Positions 1 through 11,610 of a stretch of DNA of 64,000 nucleotides are shown here, piece by piece. The notes under the pieces are model-generated. The model was not told the DNA's origin. It worked only from the letters and a program-made list of their open reading frames with translations, and did no database searches. Where the stretch lies: assembly GCA_963205185.1 (NCBI GenBank), contig CAUJHZ010000044.1, forward strand, positions 87,640 through 151,639, in the 5' to 3' direction. The stretch is from Planctomycetota bacterium (lineage in GTDB: Bacteria; Planctomycetota; Phycisphaerae; Phycisphaerales; UBA5793). The number at the start of each line of letters is the position of its first letter. Position 1 is the stretch's first letter. The translations under genes were made by a program, and so were the position numbers.

Positions 1-1689
1 TGGGCGTGGTACACGGCGGGGCTGTACCTCTCAAGCAACCGGCAGTACGACTTTGCCGCCGAAATCCTCGGCGAGGCGATCGAGCGCCAGCCGAACTGGC
101 CGGCGCCGCAGGTCGAACTCGGATTGATGTATCTTCAGTCCGGCAATGACGAGGGAGCGCTGAGCACGCTGCGGCAGGCCTGCTCGCTTGATCCGTTCAA
201 CGTCCGCGCCGCGTTCAGCCTGCATCTCATCGAGAGCCTGCAGCAGTACGAGACGGTTGCGTCGGAGCATTTCGAGATTCGCTTCGATCCCACTTCGTCG
301 GACCGGGCCCTGGCGCTGGAGATGCTCGAGCCTCTCGAGGCGATGCACCGCGAGATCACGACGGCGCTGCACCACGCGCCGGATCGGCCGACGCGCATCG
401 AACTGATGCCCAACCACAGCCGTTTTGCCGTGCGCATTACCGGCATGCCGCAGATCCACACGATCGCGGCATGCACGGGGCCGGTGATTGCGATGGAAGC
501 GCCGCGCGAGGGGCCGGATCACTTTGGCACCTACAACTGGCTGCGCGTGCTGCGCCACGAATACGTGCACACGGTGACGCTGAGCCAGACGAAGAACCGC
601 ATCCCGCACTGGCTCACCGAGGCTGCGGCCGTGTGGCTGGAAGATGCGCCGCGCGACTTCAATACCTGCCAGATGCTCGCCAGGGCGAGCCTCGACGACG
701 ACCTGTTCACGCTCGATGAAATCAACTGGGCCTTCGTGCGCCCCAAACGCCCCAACGACCGCTCGCTCGCCTACGCCCAGGGCCACTGGATGGTGGAGTT
801 CATGATCGAGCGCTTCGGCCACGCGGCATTGCTCGAATTGCTCGATCAGTATGCGGAGGGTTTCCGCGAGGACATCGCCATTCCCAGCGCGCTGGGTGTC
901 GGCCGCATGCAGTTCTACGACGACTTTCTGGTATGGGCGCGAGCGCAGGTGAAGCAGTGGGGCATGGCGCCAGAGCCGCCGCTCGAAGACATCATCCGTG
1001 AGCACCTTGGCGACGATCCGGAGTACGCGGCGCAGCGGAAAGAGTCCCAGCGTGAATACGGCAGCCTGCTCGCCCGCGCGATCCGGACCGCGACAAAGCA
1101 CGCAACCGATCCGGTGGATCTGGTCCGCCGCGCCATGGCTTCGCTTCCCGATCCGCGCCTGCCGCGGCCGACGGTCACGGACGGCATGCTCGGTCGGTGG
1201 CTGGAGCTGTATCCTGATCATCCGGATCTGCTGCGCATGCACATCACGCGATGGCGCGGCAGCCGGCCGCTGGGGCCGGACATGATCCCGCTGCTGGACC
1301 GCTATGCCGCGGCGCGGCCGGTCGATCCGCTGCCGCAGCAGATGCTGGCGGCGATCCACCTCGAATCGAATCAGCCGGAGAGGGCGATTCCGTATCTCGA
1401 GTCGATCAACCGGCTGCAGAAGTACGATGACACCTACGCCGTCGAACTGGCGCGGCTCTATCAGCAGCAGTCTCGCTTTGACGTGGCGCTGGACCGGATC
1501 GACACGGCCGTGCACATCGCGCCCTATGACGCCCGCCTGCGCGAGCAGGCGGCGGCGATCGCCATCCAGGCGCGCGATCTCGATGATGCCCGGCGGCACC
1601 TCGTCGCGCTCACGCTGCTCGAACCCGATCGTGAGCAGCACACCAGGCGACTCGAAGCGCTGGAGCGGATGATGGAGCCCCAACAGTAG
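1..1689 (+). CDS. TPR-containing peptidase MA-like zinc metalloprotease (5' partial)
   Basis: The reading frame is open from the first base, so the gene begins upstream of the window; 562 residues are visible. The left part and the last ~150 residues have the alternating Ala/Tyr/Leu pattern of tetratricopeptide repeats. The centre carries HEYVH (codons at 556-570), the HExxH zinc site of gluzincins, followed by HWLTEAAAVWLE, where a downstream Glu would be the third ligand; this is the arrangement of the peptidase-MA-like family. Substrate is unknown; TPRs on both sides suggest a protein-protein scaffold around the protease. Family assignment is by motif; exact boundaries of the TPRs were not determined. 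Confidence 0.8.
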   Translation, partial: WAWYTAGLYLSSNRQYDFAAEILGEAIERQPNWPAPQVELGLMYLQSGNDEGALSTLRQACSLDPFNVRAAFSLHLIESLQQYETVASEHFEIRFDPTSSDRALALEMLEPLEAMHREITTALHHAPDRPTRIELMPNHSRFAVRITGMPQIHTIAACTGPVIAMEAPREGPDHFGTYNWLRVLRHEYVHTVTLSQTKNRIPHWLTEAAAVWLEDAPRDFNTCQMLARASLDDDLFTLDEINWAFVRPKRPNDRSLAYAQGHWMVEFMIERFGHAALLELLDQYAEGFREDIAIPSALGVGRMQFYDDFLVWARAQVKQWGMAPEPPLEDIIREHLGDDPEYAAQRKESQREYGSLLARAIRTATKHATDPVDLVRRAMASLPDPRLPRPTVTDGMLGRWLELYPDHPDLLRMHITRWRGSRPLGPDMIPLLDRYAAARPVDPLPQQMLAAIHLESNQPERAIPYLESINRLQKYDDTYAVELARLYQQQSRFDVALDRIDTAVHIAPYDARLREQAAAIAIQARDLDDARRHLVALTLLEPDREQHTRRLEALERMMEPQQ

Positions 1690-1692
1690 CGA

Positions 1693-3102
1693 TCACTCGC
1701 CTTCATCCAGGTCAACGAGTCGCTTGACCTCGATCACGTCGATGCGCAGACCGGGATCGTGCACGACGTCGCCGATCACGCCGACGTTGAGGTTCAGGCG
1801 GCGCTCGACGTCCAGACGAGCTTCGGGCTCGACGCTGAGATACGCGATGGTGCGGCCGGTCAGTTCATCCTGAATCCGGTAGAGCAGCGGCAGGCGCCTT
1901 CCGTCGAATACATTCGATGACGCGAGACGTCCCTGGGCGTTGAAGACCGGCCGGCCGGACTCGTCGCGCCAGATCTCGACCTTCTCAATGACGACGGGTT
2001 CCGAGGCGACCTGCGCGGCGTGCTTGAGTTTGCGCATCGCGTTCTGCTGGTCGAGGCGAATCTTCAGCAGGTCGATGCGGATCTCGGCGATGCGCTTCTC
2101 GCCCTTCTTTTCGGTCCTGGCGGCGAACGCTTCGTAGGAGCGCAGCAGCGGTTCGATCTCCGCGTCGAGGATCCGAACCTTGGTCATCTCAGCGTACAAC
2201 TGCTCGAGGTTCGCCAGCGTGACTTCGATCTTTTCTTCCTCAGGTGCGGCGGGCTGCTCCTGGGGTTGTTCGCTGGGGCCGGGTTCGGCTGGCGCTGCTT
2301 CGACTTCCGGCTGCGGCGCCGGTTGCTCGGCGGGCTGCTCGGCCTCGGGTTGAGGTTGCGGCTGGGCAGGCTCAGGCTGGGCCTGCTCGGGTTGCGAAGG
2401 CGGCTGAATCGGCTCGGCCTCCGCCTGAGGCTCCGTCTGCGGCTGCGCGGGCTGGACTTCGGGCTGGGCCTGCGGCTGGTTCTGCGGGGTGGTCGGTTCG
2501 GCGGGCTCGGGTTGCGCCTGCTCCGATTCCTCCTGCAGCTTCTTCTTCCACGCGGCGATCTCCTCATCCGTCGCCTTGCGAAGGAACTGGGCGAGCACAT
2601 AGACATCCACCTGCTCGGGCATATCAACCTTGAGGAAGACAGCGCCTTCTGCCGTGGGCACTTCTCCCCGTACGTGCAGGATCGTGTCCGGCTCGATGCG
2701 CGACTTGCGGAAGCACTGGGCCGGGTCTTCGCTGATGGGATACAGCACGGGCACGCGGCCGATTGCGCGGACGGTGCCGGGCTTCTCGCCGTCGGCCACA
2801 TTCTGGCGGGCGACGAAGCCGGTCAGGCCGCGCGGCGGCGCGATGGCCGCCCAGCCGAACGTGTTGACGCTCTTGACGAGCACGACATCGCCCTTCTTGA
2901 GCGTGCCGATCTTCTCGAACTGCTCAGCCCGGCCGCTGTGGATGTTGAGGCGATCAGTATCGACCACCGCGTGCCACGCATCGGACCCGGCCGGGTTCTG
3001 CGCGCGCGCCGAGTGCTGAATCGGGCCGATCGCGGCAAGGATCGCCAAGGCGACCGCCACGACCGTGCTCCACCGCTGACCTACAGTACGCCATCGACCC
3101 AT
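1693..3102 (-). CDS. Exported SH3-like protein with Pro/Gln/Glu-rich linker
   Basis: 469 residues. I chose the ATG at 3102 rather than an upstream one because GGGAGG sits 7 bases before it and it gives a clean signal peptide ending near residue 34 (HSARAQ). Residues ~42-105 look like a bacterial SH3 domain (RLNIHSGRAEQFEKIG, then GDVV and GLTGFV). Residues ~187-290 are a low-complexity run built of PQ, EQP and QAQPE units. The C-terminal ~180 residues are charged and probably helical, with no recognised domain. It ends three bases after the convergent upstream protease gene and is divergent from the TolC gene. A periplasmic, envelope-binding role is inference. Confidence 0.7.
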   Translation of the reverse strand: MGRWRTVGQRWSTVVAVALAILAAIGPIQHSARAQNPAGSDAWHAVVDTDRLNIHSGRAEQFEKIGTLKKGDVVLVKSVNTFGWAAIAPPRGLTGFVARQNVADGEKPGTVRAIGRVPVLYPISEDPAQCFRKSRIEPDTILHVRGEVPTAEGAVFLKVDMPEQVDVYVLAQFLRKATDEEIAAWKKKLQEESEQAQPEPAEPTTPQNQPQAQPEVQPAQPQTEPQAEAEPIQPPSQPEQAQPEPAQPQPQPEAEQPAEQPAPQPEVEAAPAEPGPSEQPQEQPAAPEEEKIEVTLANLEQLYAEMTKVRILDAEIEPLLRSYEAFAARTEKKGEKRIAEIRIDLLKIRLDQQNAMRKLKHAAQVASEPVVIEKVEIWRDESGRPVFNAQGRLASSNVFDGRRLPLLYRIQDELTGRTIAYLSVEPEARLDVERRLNLNVGVIGDVVHDPGLRIDVIEVKRLVDLDEGE

Positions 3103-3282
3103 GATGAGGCCTCCCGGAAACTGGGTGTCGTTCATCATGGACATCGTAGACGCGATCGCCGGCTTCCTCACCTTGCAGTTTCAGGAGAGGGCCCCTCGGC
3201 CGACGAACGCTCCGGCCGCGGCCGTCTGCCGGCGACCCGGTCGCGGAAAGCCACAACCCGATGGACAGGATGACGCCAGCCC

Positions 3283-5088
3283 ATGCACGATTCTCGACCT
3301 AGCGTGACTGCCATGCCCACTCGTTCCGTCATCCCGGCTGCGGTACTCCTTGCGTGCATCGCGGCGATCACGGCCTCGCTGCAGGGTTGCAAGAGTCCGC
3401 TCAAGACGGCCTCGGAAGCCGAACTGCGCCGGTCGCTGCAGTCCGTCGTGCACGACCAGGTCGGAGAGCGCCTCCCGCGCGACTTGACGCTGACGCCCGA
3501 ACCAAGCGGCCTCGAAGGAGAGTTCATTCCCCAGAGCCGCATCGGTGAACTGGAGCGCATGGCCGGGCCGGTTGCCAACGCGGCGATGCCGGTCATCGAA
3601 TTCGGCGCGAATCTGCAGGGCGAGGAGACGCGAACCGTCCCGGTGAGCCTGCGCGAGGCGATTCTGTCGGCGGTGGAGAACAACCTTTCGGTGCAGATCG
3701 GCGCGATCACGCCGGCGATTCGCGAATCGGACATCACGCGGGCCGAGGCCCGCTTCGATGCGGTGTTCTTCTCGTCGCTCATCTTCACCAAACTCGATGA
3801 GCCGGCGCCGACGGCTCTGATCCGCGGCACGCCCATCGGACTGGGCATCCTGCAGCGCGATGAACGCCAACTCAGCACGGGCATCCGCAAGAATCTCATC
3901 ACCGGCGGCAACGTGAGCCTGACCACGTCGATCACGCGCACGGAGGATGAATCGCCCGGCCGCGAGACCACGCCCGATCCCGCCTATGCATCGACGGTCG
4001 AACTCGTGCTTGAGCAGCCGCTGCTCCGGGGCTTCGGATCGGAAGAAAACCTCTCGGAGATTCGCCTGAATCGCAATGCGCACCGGCGGGCGATCGAGGA
4101 GTACCGATCGACGCTGCTGCAGACGGTGAGCGACACCGAGGCGGCCTATTGGAACCTGGTGGCGGCGCGGCAGTCATTGCTCGTGCGCCAGCGCCTGCTG
4201 GACCGCGGCTTAGACACCAAGAAAGTGCTCGTGGAGCGCGGCAAATACGACACCGAGCAGGCGCAGATTTCAGACGCGATCGCACGCGTGCAGAATCGGC
4301 AGGTCGATCTCCGCCGTTCGCGCGATGAGGTGCTCCGCGCTTCGGATCGTCTCAAGCAACTGATGAACGCGCCGGGGCTGCCGGTGGGCGGCGAGATGCT
4401 CGTCGAGCCGGTGGATGTGGCGGTTTCCGAAGGCATCACCTTCAACTACGCCGACATCATCTCGACGGCGCTTCAGAACCGGCCCGAACTCCGCCAGGCG
4501 CTGCTGGCCATCGACGATGCGTCGATTCGGCAGATGCTTGCCGAGAATCTTCGCCTGCCTGCTCTGAACCTCTCGACGACGGTGCGCTGGAACGGGTTGG
4601 ACAACTCGTTCGAAGACAGTTACAACCGGCTCGGCGAACAGGACTTCATCGACTACATCCTCCAGCTCCGATTCGAACACCCGATCGGCAATCGCGAGGC
4701 CCAGGCGAATTACCGCTCGGCGCGCCTGATGCGCGTCCAGTCCGTGCTGGGCTACCGCCAGGCCGTGCAGAACGTGACGCTGGATGTGAAGACAGCATTG
4801 CACGATGTGAATCTCAACTTCGATCTGCTCGGGCCGACGCGCGATGCGCGACTCGCCGCGGCCGAAAACCTGCGCACGATCGAGGTGAAGGAGGAGTTCA
4901 CCCAGGCGCGGACTCCGGAGTTCCTGAATCTGAAACTGCAGCGGCAGGAGCTGCTCGCCGCGGCCGAACTCGAGGAGATCCGGGCGGTGGTCAACTACCA
5001 GATCGCCGTGGCCAATCTCTACAACGCGATGGGCATCGGCCTCGAGCGGAACCAGATCAAGTTCGCCGTCCCCGACCCTGGGCAGTAG
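3283..5088 (+). CDS. TolC-family outer-membrane efflux lipoprotein
   Basis: 601 residues with an N-terminal hydrophobic segment ending in SLQGC, a lipobox, so it is probably a lipid-anchored outer-membrane channel subunit. The body has two repeated halves of long helices rich in Arg/Gln/Glu/Ala (for example LREAILSAVENNLSVQIG and YRSARLMRVQSVLGYRQAV), typical of the OEP repeat of TolC proteins that form the trimeric exit duct of type I secretion or RND/ABC efflux. No inner-membrane pump or membrane-fusion gene is adjacent, so the partner is elsewhere. An ATG at 3313 is an alternative start; neither has a strong ribosome site. Confidence 0.85.
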   Translation: MHDSRPSVTAMPTRSVIPAAVLLACIAAITASLQGCKSPLKTASEAELRRSLQSVVHDQVGERLPRDLTLTPEPSGLEGEFIPQSRIGELERMAGPVANAAMPVIEFGANLQGEETRTVPVSLREAILSAVENNLSVQIGAITPAIRESDITRAEARFDAVFFSSLIFTKLDEPAPTALIRGTPIGLGILQRDERQLSTGIRKNLITGGNVSLTTSITRTEDESPGRETTPDPAYASTVELVLEQPLLRGFGSEENLSEIRLNRNAHRRAIEEYRSTLLQTVSDTEAAYWNLVAARQSLLVRQRLLDRGLDTKKVLVERGKYDTEQAQISDAIARVQNRQVDLRRSRDEVLRASDRLKQLMNAPGLPVGGEMLVEPVDVAVSEGITFNYADIISTALQNRPELRQALLAIDDASIRQMLAENLRLPALNLSTTVRWNGLDNSFEDSYNRLGEQDFIDYILQLRFEHPIGNREAQANYRSARLMRVQSVLGYRQAVQNVTLDVKTALHDVNLNFDLLGPTRDARLAAAENLRTIEVKEEFTQARTPEFLNLKLQRQELLAAAELEEIRAVVNYQIAVANLYNAMGIGLERNQIKFAVPDPGQ

Positions 5089-5126
5089 GGGACGACGAAC
5101 AGGAAGAAGGAGAGAGCGGATTGAAA

Positions 5127-5159
5127 CGGGCTCGGCTTCCTTTCGGAAGCGAGAGCCCG
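5127..5159 (+). terminator. Strong hairpin after the TolC gene
   Basis: CGGGCTC...GCTTCC pairs with GGAAGC...GAGCCCG across a TTTC loop, 38 bases after the TolC stop. There is no T run behind it, so it may be a terminator of the kind common in GC-rich genomes or the first helix of the structured stretch that follows. Confidence 0.5.
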
Positions 5160-6894
<1,735 letters not shown>

Positions 6895-6919
6895 GGCGGG
6901 CTTTCTCGACCGATTCATC

Positions 6920-6951
6920 AGGGCCTGCGACGTCGGTCGCGGGCCCTGTTC
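6920..6951 (+). terminator. Rho-independent-like terminator of atpD
   Basis: A 12-bp stem, AGGGCCTGCGAC with GTCGCGGGCCCT (one G-T pair), 4-base loop, followed by the short T-rich GTTCATT. It lies 25 bases after the atpD stop. Confidence 0.7.
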
Positions 6952-7032
6952 ATTGGCGATTTCCTCCGCACGGTGCCATGCGGGCGCTTCATCGCGACAT
7001 CTGCCTGCAGCGCCGCGGCGCGGGAGGTTGTC

Positions 7033-7593
7033 GTGCAGACACGCCACTTGGTTTTCGCCCTTTCGGTTCTGTGCTCGATCGTCGCTGGAGTGCTGCTGGC
7101 CGCCGCGGGGCCGCGTCCGGCCGCGCAGGAGTCGCGACCGATGACGCCGTATGTCACCTGGTCCGGCGCGTTCAGCGCGGTCCGCCAGTCGACGATCGAG
7201 CGGGCGGTGAACCGTGAGCAGTGGGCAGTGCTGTGGCGGCGCCATGCTGGCCGCAAAGGCGAGCGGAACGCGACCAACGTGCAGGTGATTCCCGAGATCG
7301 ATTTCGACTCGTGCATGGTGGTGGCGGTCTTCTGCGGCGAAATGACGCAGTGCAACGGCGCCCGCATCGCCCGGATCGACGAAATCGAGGGCGGCCTGCT
7401 GCTGCGCTACGAGCGGCTGGATTTTGAAGTCTCGGTTCGCAGCGGCGAAGACGCTCGCCTCGTGGAAGTGACACCCTATGGAATCTTCGTGCTGCCCCGT
7501 TCCCATAATCGGCTCATCATTGAGGAGGCCGTTCCCGGGCAGTTCGGCCGGCCCGCGGATGCCCGCCGTGTGGGAGAAATTCCGGCCCTCTGA
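7033..7593 (+). CDS. Exported PrcB-like domain protein
   Basis: 186 residues from a GTG at 7033, chosen because GGGAGG is 5 bases upstream and the first ~32 residues then form a signal peptide. The rest resembles the C-terminal domain of the Treponema protease-complex subunit PrcB: PEIDFDSCMVVAVFCGE, then strands ending in TPYGIFVLPRS. In that family the domain usually carries TGGY where this protein has CNGA. It is alone between two terminators or gaps, so no partner protease is implied by context. Function is not known. Confidence 0.65.
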   Translation: MQTRHLVFALSVLCSIVAGVLLAAAGPRPAAQESRPMTPYVTWSGAFSAVRQSTIERAVNREQWAVLWRRHAGRKGERNATNVQVIPEIDFDSCMVVAVFCGEMTQCNGARIARIDEIEGGLLLRYERLDFEVSVRSGEDARLVEVTPYGIFVLPRSHNRLIIEEAVPGQFGRPADARRVGEIPAL

Positions 7594-7848
7594 GCCACTG
7601 GAAGGGAATGAAACGGTCGGGGACGCTTCTTTGGTGCCGGGAGCGGCCGTCTGGGGCGTCTCGTAGTCGGGGCTGGCCCGGCGGGCTGGCGCTGTCGCCA
7701 CGAGGCGATCTGTCCGATGGTGACAGGCTGAACGAGCATGTCCGGCCGGGGGCCGGCGCTATGATTGCGACCCATAAGGCGGAACCATTCCGGACGGCAC
7801 AGCGGCCCGGTCCGCACTGAGCACACGACCACATTCCAGGAGGCTGAG

Positions 7849-8889
7849 ATGTCCCTTCTTTCCATTGAACATGCTTCGAGCCGCAAGGGTATCAAGCGCG
7901 GCTGGGCCTGCGGCCTGATCCTGTCGGCTGCTGTCGCCACTGTGGCCTGCGGACAGAATCAGCCGACGCCGCCGCCCGCCACCGCCGCGGCCAGCGGGAC
8001 CGCAGCCAACAGTGACGTCTACTTCGGGCCCAAGTTCAAGAAGGACCACGTCGTTGTCTACGAGTTCCGCGCTGAGAACATGAGCGTGCAGACGCAGAAC
8101 GAACTGAACATGATCGACTCCAACTTCGTCAATTCAGTCATGCGTTTCACGGTCAATGACGTCAAGGAAGACGGTTCGGCCGACCTGACCATGACCTACG
8201 ACCGCATCTTCACCTCGGGCGAGGCGTACTTCGGCGGCAGTTACGTCTTCGACTCGACGCAGGAGGCGCAGGATCCCGACACCGACGCCAAGATCATCGA
8301 AGCGCTGCGCATGCTGGCGAACTCGACCGTCAAGTTCCACGCCGACGCACAGGGCAATGTCGATCCGGCGAGCGTGACGGGCACCGAAGCCGCCTGCGCC
8401 GCCATGGATGAAATCGTGGCGCTCAAAGGACGCGTCGGCGAGTTCAATTCCAACGGCCTGGCCGAACTGTTCGAAAGCACCTGGCGCGTGGGCAACGAAA
8501 CCTACTCGCGCAACGTCACCGAGCCCTGGCAGGACGTGCAGAAGACGCCCGTGGAGGGCCTCGGCATGTGGACGTTCACCAGCGACTACCAGCTGCTCGA
8601 CCAGACGCCCGAGGAAATCATCCTGGGCATGAAGATGGTCATGGATCTCGAGTTCCAGCCGCCCGATGTGCAGATCGAGGGGATGCTCAAGGTGCTCGAA
8701 ACCAAGTTCGACATGCTCCGCGGCGACTTCCGCTACCGCTGGGACCCCGTGAACAACGAACTGATCGAGCGCATCGGTGAACTTGAATTCCGCTGGCTCA
8801 TCGTGCAGGAAGGCATCTTCGAGGGCGAAACCGTCCGCACCGACCAGCACCAGCACGTGAAGTCTTCCATGACGCGCATCGAAGGCTGA
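7849..8889 (+). CDS. Putative lipoprotein of the DUF6263 type
   Basis: 346 residues from the ATG at 7849, which is preceded by AGGAGG at 5-base spacing. The leader runs to TVACGQ, a plausible but weak lipobox (Thr at -3). The mature part begins with a Pro/Ala-rich linker and then a long beta-rich domain with VVYEFRAENMSVQTQN, SVMRFTVNDVKEDGSADLTMTYDRI and a C-terminal RIGELEFRW, the pattern I associate with DUF6263 proteins. Role unknown; location probably periplasmic face of a membrane. A TATGAT box at 7760-7765 could be its promoter. Confidence 0.6.
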   Translation: MSLLSIEHASSRKGIKRGWACGLILSAAVATVACGQNQPTPPPATAAASGTAANSDVYFGPKFKKDHVVVYEFRAENMSVQTQNELNMIDSNFVNSVMRFTVNDVKEDGSADLTMTYDRIFTSGEAYFGGSYVFDSTQEAQDPDTDAKIIEALRMLANSTVKFHADAQGNVDPASVTGTEAACAAMDEIVALKGRVGEFNSNGLAELFESTWRVGNETYSRNVTEPWQDVQKTPVEGLGMWTFTSDYQLLDQTPEEIILGMKMVMDLEFQPPDVQIEGMLKVLETKFDMLRGDFRYRWDPVNNELIERIGELEFRWLIVQEGIFEGETVRTDQHQHVKSSMTRIEG

Positions 8890-8920
8890 TCCGCCACGCG
8901 GCGCGACCAACCGAACATCG

Positions 8921-8953
8921 AAATACCCCCGGGTCGTATACTCGGGGGTGTTT
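8921..8953 (+). terminator. Hairpin with T run; also contains a TATACT box
   Basis: ACCCCCG (8925-8931) pairs with CGGGGGT (8943-8949), then GTTT: a short intrinsic terminator for the lipoprotein gene. The loop holds TATACT (8937-8942), a good -10 hexamer 46 bases before the next start, so the same bases may serve as promoter for that gene. Confidence 0.55.
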
Positions 8954-8982
8954 GCATTGACCGGCGGCCGACTTCCAGTTGA

Positions 8983-10320
8983 ATGACGACGCGTTCGCTT
9001 CCCATCCTGATGCCGCGCACGAGCGAGCAGCGGTATTCGTGCCACGGTTGCGCCGGCTGCTGCCGCGATTTTACGGTGCAGTTGCGGCCGGATGATCTCG
9101 CGCGACTTGAAGCGCAGAACTGGACGCAGCGGCTGGGTCAGTCGCCGGTGGTCGAGTTTCGCGGCCGCCAGTGGCTGCGCCAGCGCGAAGACGGTGCGTG
9201 CGTGTTTCTCGCGGCGGACGGCCGCTGCAGCATCCACGCCGAGTTCGGCCTCGAAGCCAAGCCGCTGGCGTGCCAGATGTTCCCATTCATGCTCGCGCCG
9301 GGCGAGAAGGGGGTGCGCATCGGGTTGAGCTTTGCGTGCCCTTCGATGATTCACAATCGCGGAGCCGAGATCGCCTCTCACGCTGATGACGTGCGGCGCA
9401 TGGTGCGGCTCATTCCTGAGATCGCGCAGGGCCAGGTGCGCCCCGTGCAACTCAACGCGAGCCTGCAGGCCGCCGGCGGCGAAGAAGAGCAGATCGTCCG
9501 CACGTTCGAGCGCGTGCTGGGCCGGGTCGATCTGCCGATGAGCACGCGCCTCGACGGCGCCGCGTGGCTGACGGAGATGCTCGCGCAGGCGAAACTGGAA
9601 AACGTGCGCGGCAGCCGGCTGGGCGATCTGCTCGATCTGCTTGGCGATTCGTTTGAAGAGGAGATCGAAGCCGCACCGCCGGAGCCGCCGACGAAGAGGC
9701 AGATGAAGGTGTTGCGGCAGATCGTCTTCGCGCACGTCGAAGATGTGAAGATCGGCGCCGCACACCGGCGCGGCATCGGCGGGCTGGCGATCGGACAGTT
9801 GTGGCGGCATCGCACGTTCGGCCGCGGCAGTGGCGCCGTGCCGCCCATTGCGCGCGGCTGGCCCGAACGACTCACGTTCGACATGGTCGATCGAGCCGGC
9901 CCCGCGACGGCTGACGAGCAGATCGGCGCCATTGACGCCATCATGCTGCGCTACCTGCGCTCGCGCATCATCACCGGCCGGGCGTGGGGGCCGGGGTACT
10001 ACGGCTGGCCGATTGTCGAAGGCCTCGAGGCGCTGTGGATGATGGTCGCGGTAACGGGATGGCTGGCGCGACTGCACGCGGGAGCGCACGGGCGAAGCGA
10101 AGTTACCGCGGCGGACCTGGAAGCGGCGCTGCTCCGCACCGACCGCGCCGCCGGCCGGGCGCCGTGGCTGGGCTCCAGGGGCGAGCGGCTGCGCCTCGCC
10201 TGGCTCACGCAGGGTGGCGGCCTGCGGCGGCTGGTGCACGCCATGCGCTTCACCGACGAGAGCCTGGAGCAAGACAACCTGGCGGATGCAGGTGATTCTC
10301 CGGAAGTGATCGCCTGCTGA
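8983..10320 (+). CDS. YkgJ/FliB-type cysteine-cluster protein
   Basis: 445 residues. The N-terminal quarter has the zinc or iron-binding cysteine cluster of the YkgJ family (flagellin N-methylase-like): CHGCAGCCRDF, then CVFLAADGRCSIH and LACQMFPF. The remaining ~300 residues are helical, Arg/Leu-rich and not recognised; the family is normally 100-250 residues, so the protein has a long C-terminal addition. Metal binding is well supported; the reaction is not known. It is downstream of a terminator and 90 bases upstream of sucC. Confidence 0.75.
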   Translation: MTTRSLPILMPRTSEQRYSCHGCAGCCRDFTVQLRPDDLARLEAQNWTQRLGQSPVVEFRGRQWLRQREDGACVFLAADGRCSIHAEFGLEAKPLACQMFPFMLAPGEKGVRIGLSFACPSMIHNRGAEIASHADDVRRMVRLIPEIAQGQVRPVQLNASLQAAGGEEEQIVRTFERVLGRVDLPMSTRLDGAAWLTEMLAQAKLENVRGSRLGDLLDLLGDSFEEEIEAAPPEPPTKRQMKVLRQIVFAHVEDVKIGAAHRRGIGGLAIGQLWRHRTFGRGSGAVPPIARGWPERLTFDMVDRAGPATADEQIGAIDAIMLRYLRSRIITGRAWGPGYYGWPIVEGLEALWMMVAVTGWLARLHAGAHGRSEVTAADLEAALLRTDRAAGRAPWLGSRGERLRLAWLTQGGGLRRLVHAMRFTDESLEQDNLADAGDSPEVIAC

Positions 10321-10341
10321 TGACGCCTGCGGGGGCGGGGC

Positions 10342-10347
10342 TACACT
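10342..10347 (+). promoter_or_regulatory. Candidate -10 box for sucC
   Basis: TACACT 64 bases before the sucC start. No convincing -35 hexamer is seen. Confidence 0.3.
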
Positions 10348-10410
10348 TTCCGCTTCCGCGATGCGGATCGCGGTTCATGCTCAATTCTCAGGCTGAAAGG
10401 GCGCCTGCCC

Positions 10411-11610
10411 ATGAAGGTTCACGAGTACCAGGCCCGTCAACTTCTTGCCGATGCCGGCATTCCCGTTCCGCCCGGCGTGGTCTGCACCGACGCGACGCGC
10501 GCTGCTGAAATCTACAAGCAGGTCTGTCGCGACGCGGGCACGCAACTGGCCGTGGTCAAGGCGCAGGTGCACGCGGGCGGGCGCGGCAAGGCGGGCTTTG
10601 TCAAACTCGTGCGCTCGGCGCAGGAAGCCGAAGACGCCGCCAAGTACATGCTCAGCCACCGCATGATCAGCCCGCAGACGGGAGCCGAAGGGCTCGAAGT
10701 CAAGAAACTGCTCATCGCGGCGGGCGTGGACATCGCCCGCGAGTTTTACCTCGCCATCACCACCGACCGCTCGCGCAACACCAATACGCTGATCGCCTCA
10801 GCCGAGGGCGGCGTGGAGATCGAGAAGATCGCCGCCGAGCGGCCCCAGGCGATCATCAAGATGCCGCTGCATCCTCTGGTGGGTCTGCAGGCGCACCAGG
10901 CACGCGAGGTGGCGTTCCGCCTTGGCTTCACCGGTGCGCAGGTCGGTCAGGCGGTGAAGATCATGCTCAACCTCGCGAAGCTGTTCATGGCCAAGGACTG
11001 TTCGCTGGCGGAGATCAACCCGCTCATCGTCACGCCGCCGACCGAATCGCAGCCCGACGGCGTGGTCATGGCCATCGACGCGAAGTTCAACTTCGATGAC
11101 AACGCGCTCTTCCGCCACAGCGACATCAACGAACTGTTCGACCCGACGGAAGAAGACCCGGCGGAGCTGCGGGCGTCCAAGTTCGGTCTGTCGTTCATCA
11201 GCCTCGACGGCAACATCGGCTGCCTCGTGAACGGCGCGGGGCTGGCGATGGCGACGATGGACATCATCAAGCTGCACGGCGGCGAGCCGGCCAACTTCCT
11301 CGATGTGGGCGGCAGCGCGACCGAAGAAGCCGTGACCGAGGCGTTCCGCATCATCCTCGCCGACAGCAAGGTGCAGGGTGTACTCGTGAACATCTTCGGC
11401 GGGATCATGCAGTGCGACCGCATCGCGCGGGCGATTGTCAACGCCGCCAAGGAAGTGGGCTTCACCGTGCCGCTGGTCGTGCGGCTCGAAGGCAGCAACG
11501 TCATCGAGGCGCGTCAGATTCTCGACACAGCGCGCAAGGAGATCCCGACGATGTGCACGGCGGGCGATCTCACCGACGCGGCCAAACAGGTGTGCGCGGC
11601 AGTCGCGTAA
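10411..11610 (+). CDS. sucC: Succinyl-CoA ligase (ADP-forming) subunit beta
   Basis: 399 residues, the usual length. The subunit binds nucleotide and succinate in the TCA-cycle step succinyl-CoA + ADP + Pi to succinate + ATP + CoA. It opens with [20 protein letters not shown], has [16 protein letters not shown] in the ATP-grasp domain, [15 protein letters not shown] and ANFLDVGG, and ends in the GGIMQCD/VRLEG ligase domain. GAAAGGG lies upstream of the ATG. The alpha-subunit gene, normally next to it, is not here: the next gene is on the other strand and ends at the adjacent base. Confidence 0.95.
   Translation: MKVHEYQARQLLADAGIPVPPGVVCTDATRAAEIYKQVCRDAGTQLAVVKAQVHAGGRGKAGFVKLVRSAQEAEDAAKYMLSHRMISPQTGAEGLEVKKLLIAAGVDIAREFYLAITTDRSRNTNTLIASAEGGVEIEKIAAERPQAIIKMPLHPLVGLQAHQAREVAFRLGFTGAQVGQAVKIMLNLAKLFMAKDCSLAEINPLIVTPPTESQPDGVVMAIDAKFNFDDNALFRHSDINELFDPTEEDPAELRASKFGLSFISLDGNIGCLVNGAGLAMATMDIIKLHGGEPANFLDVGGSATEEAVTEAFRIILADSKVQGVLVNIFGGIMQCDRIARAIVNAAKEVGFTVPLVVRLEGSNVIEARQILDTARKEIPTMCTAGDLTDAAKQVCAAVA

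Noticed and set aside
8134-10272. A 712-codon minus-strand frame opposite the lipoprotein and YkgJ-type genes
   Set aside because: Same artefact; the plus-strand proteins have clear motifs and ribosome sites.
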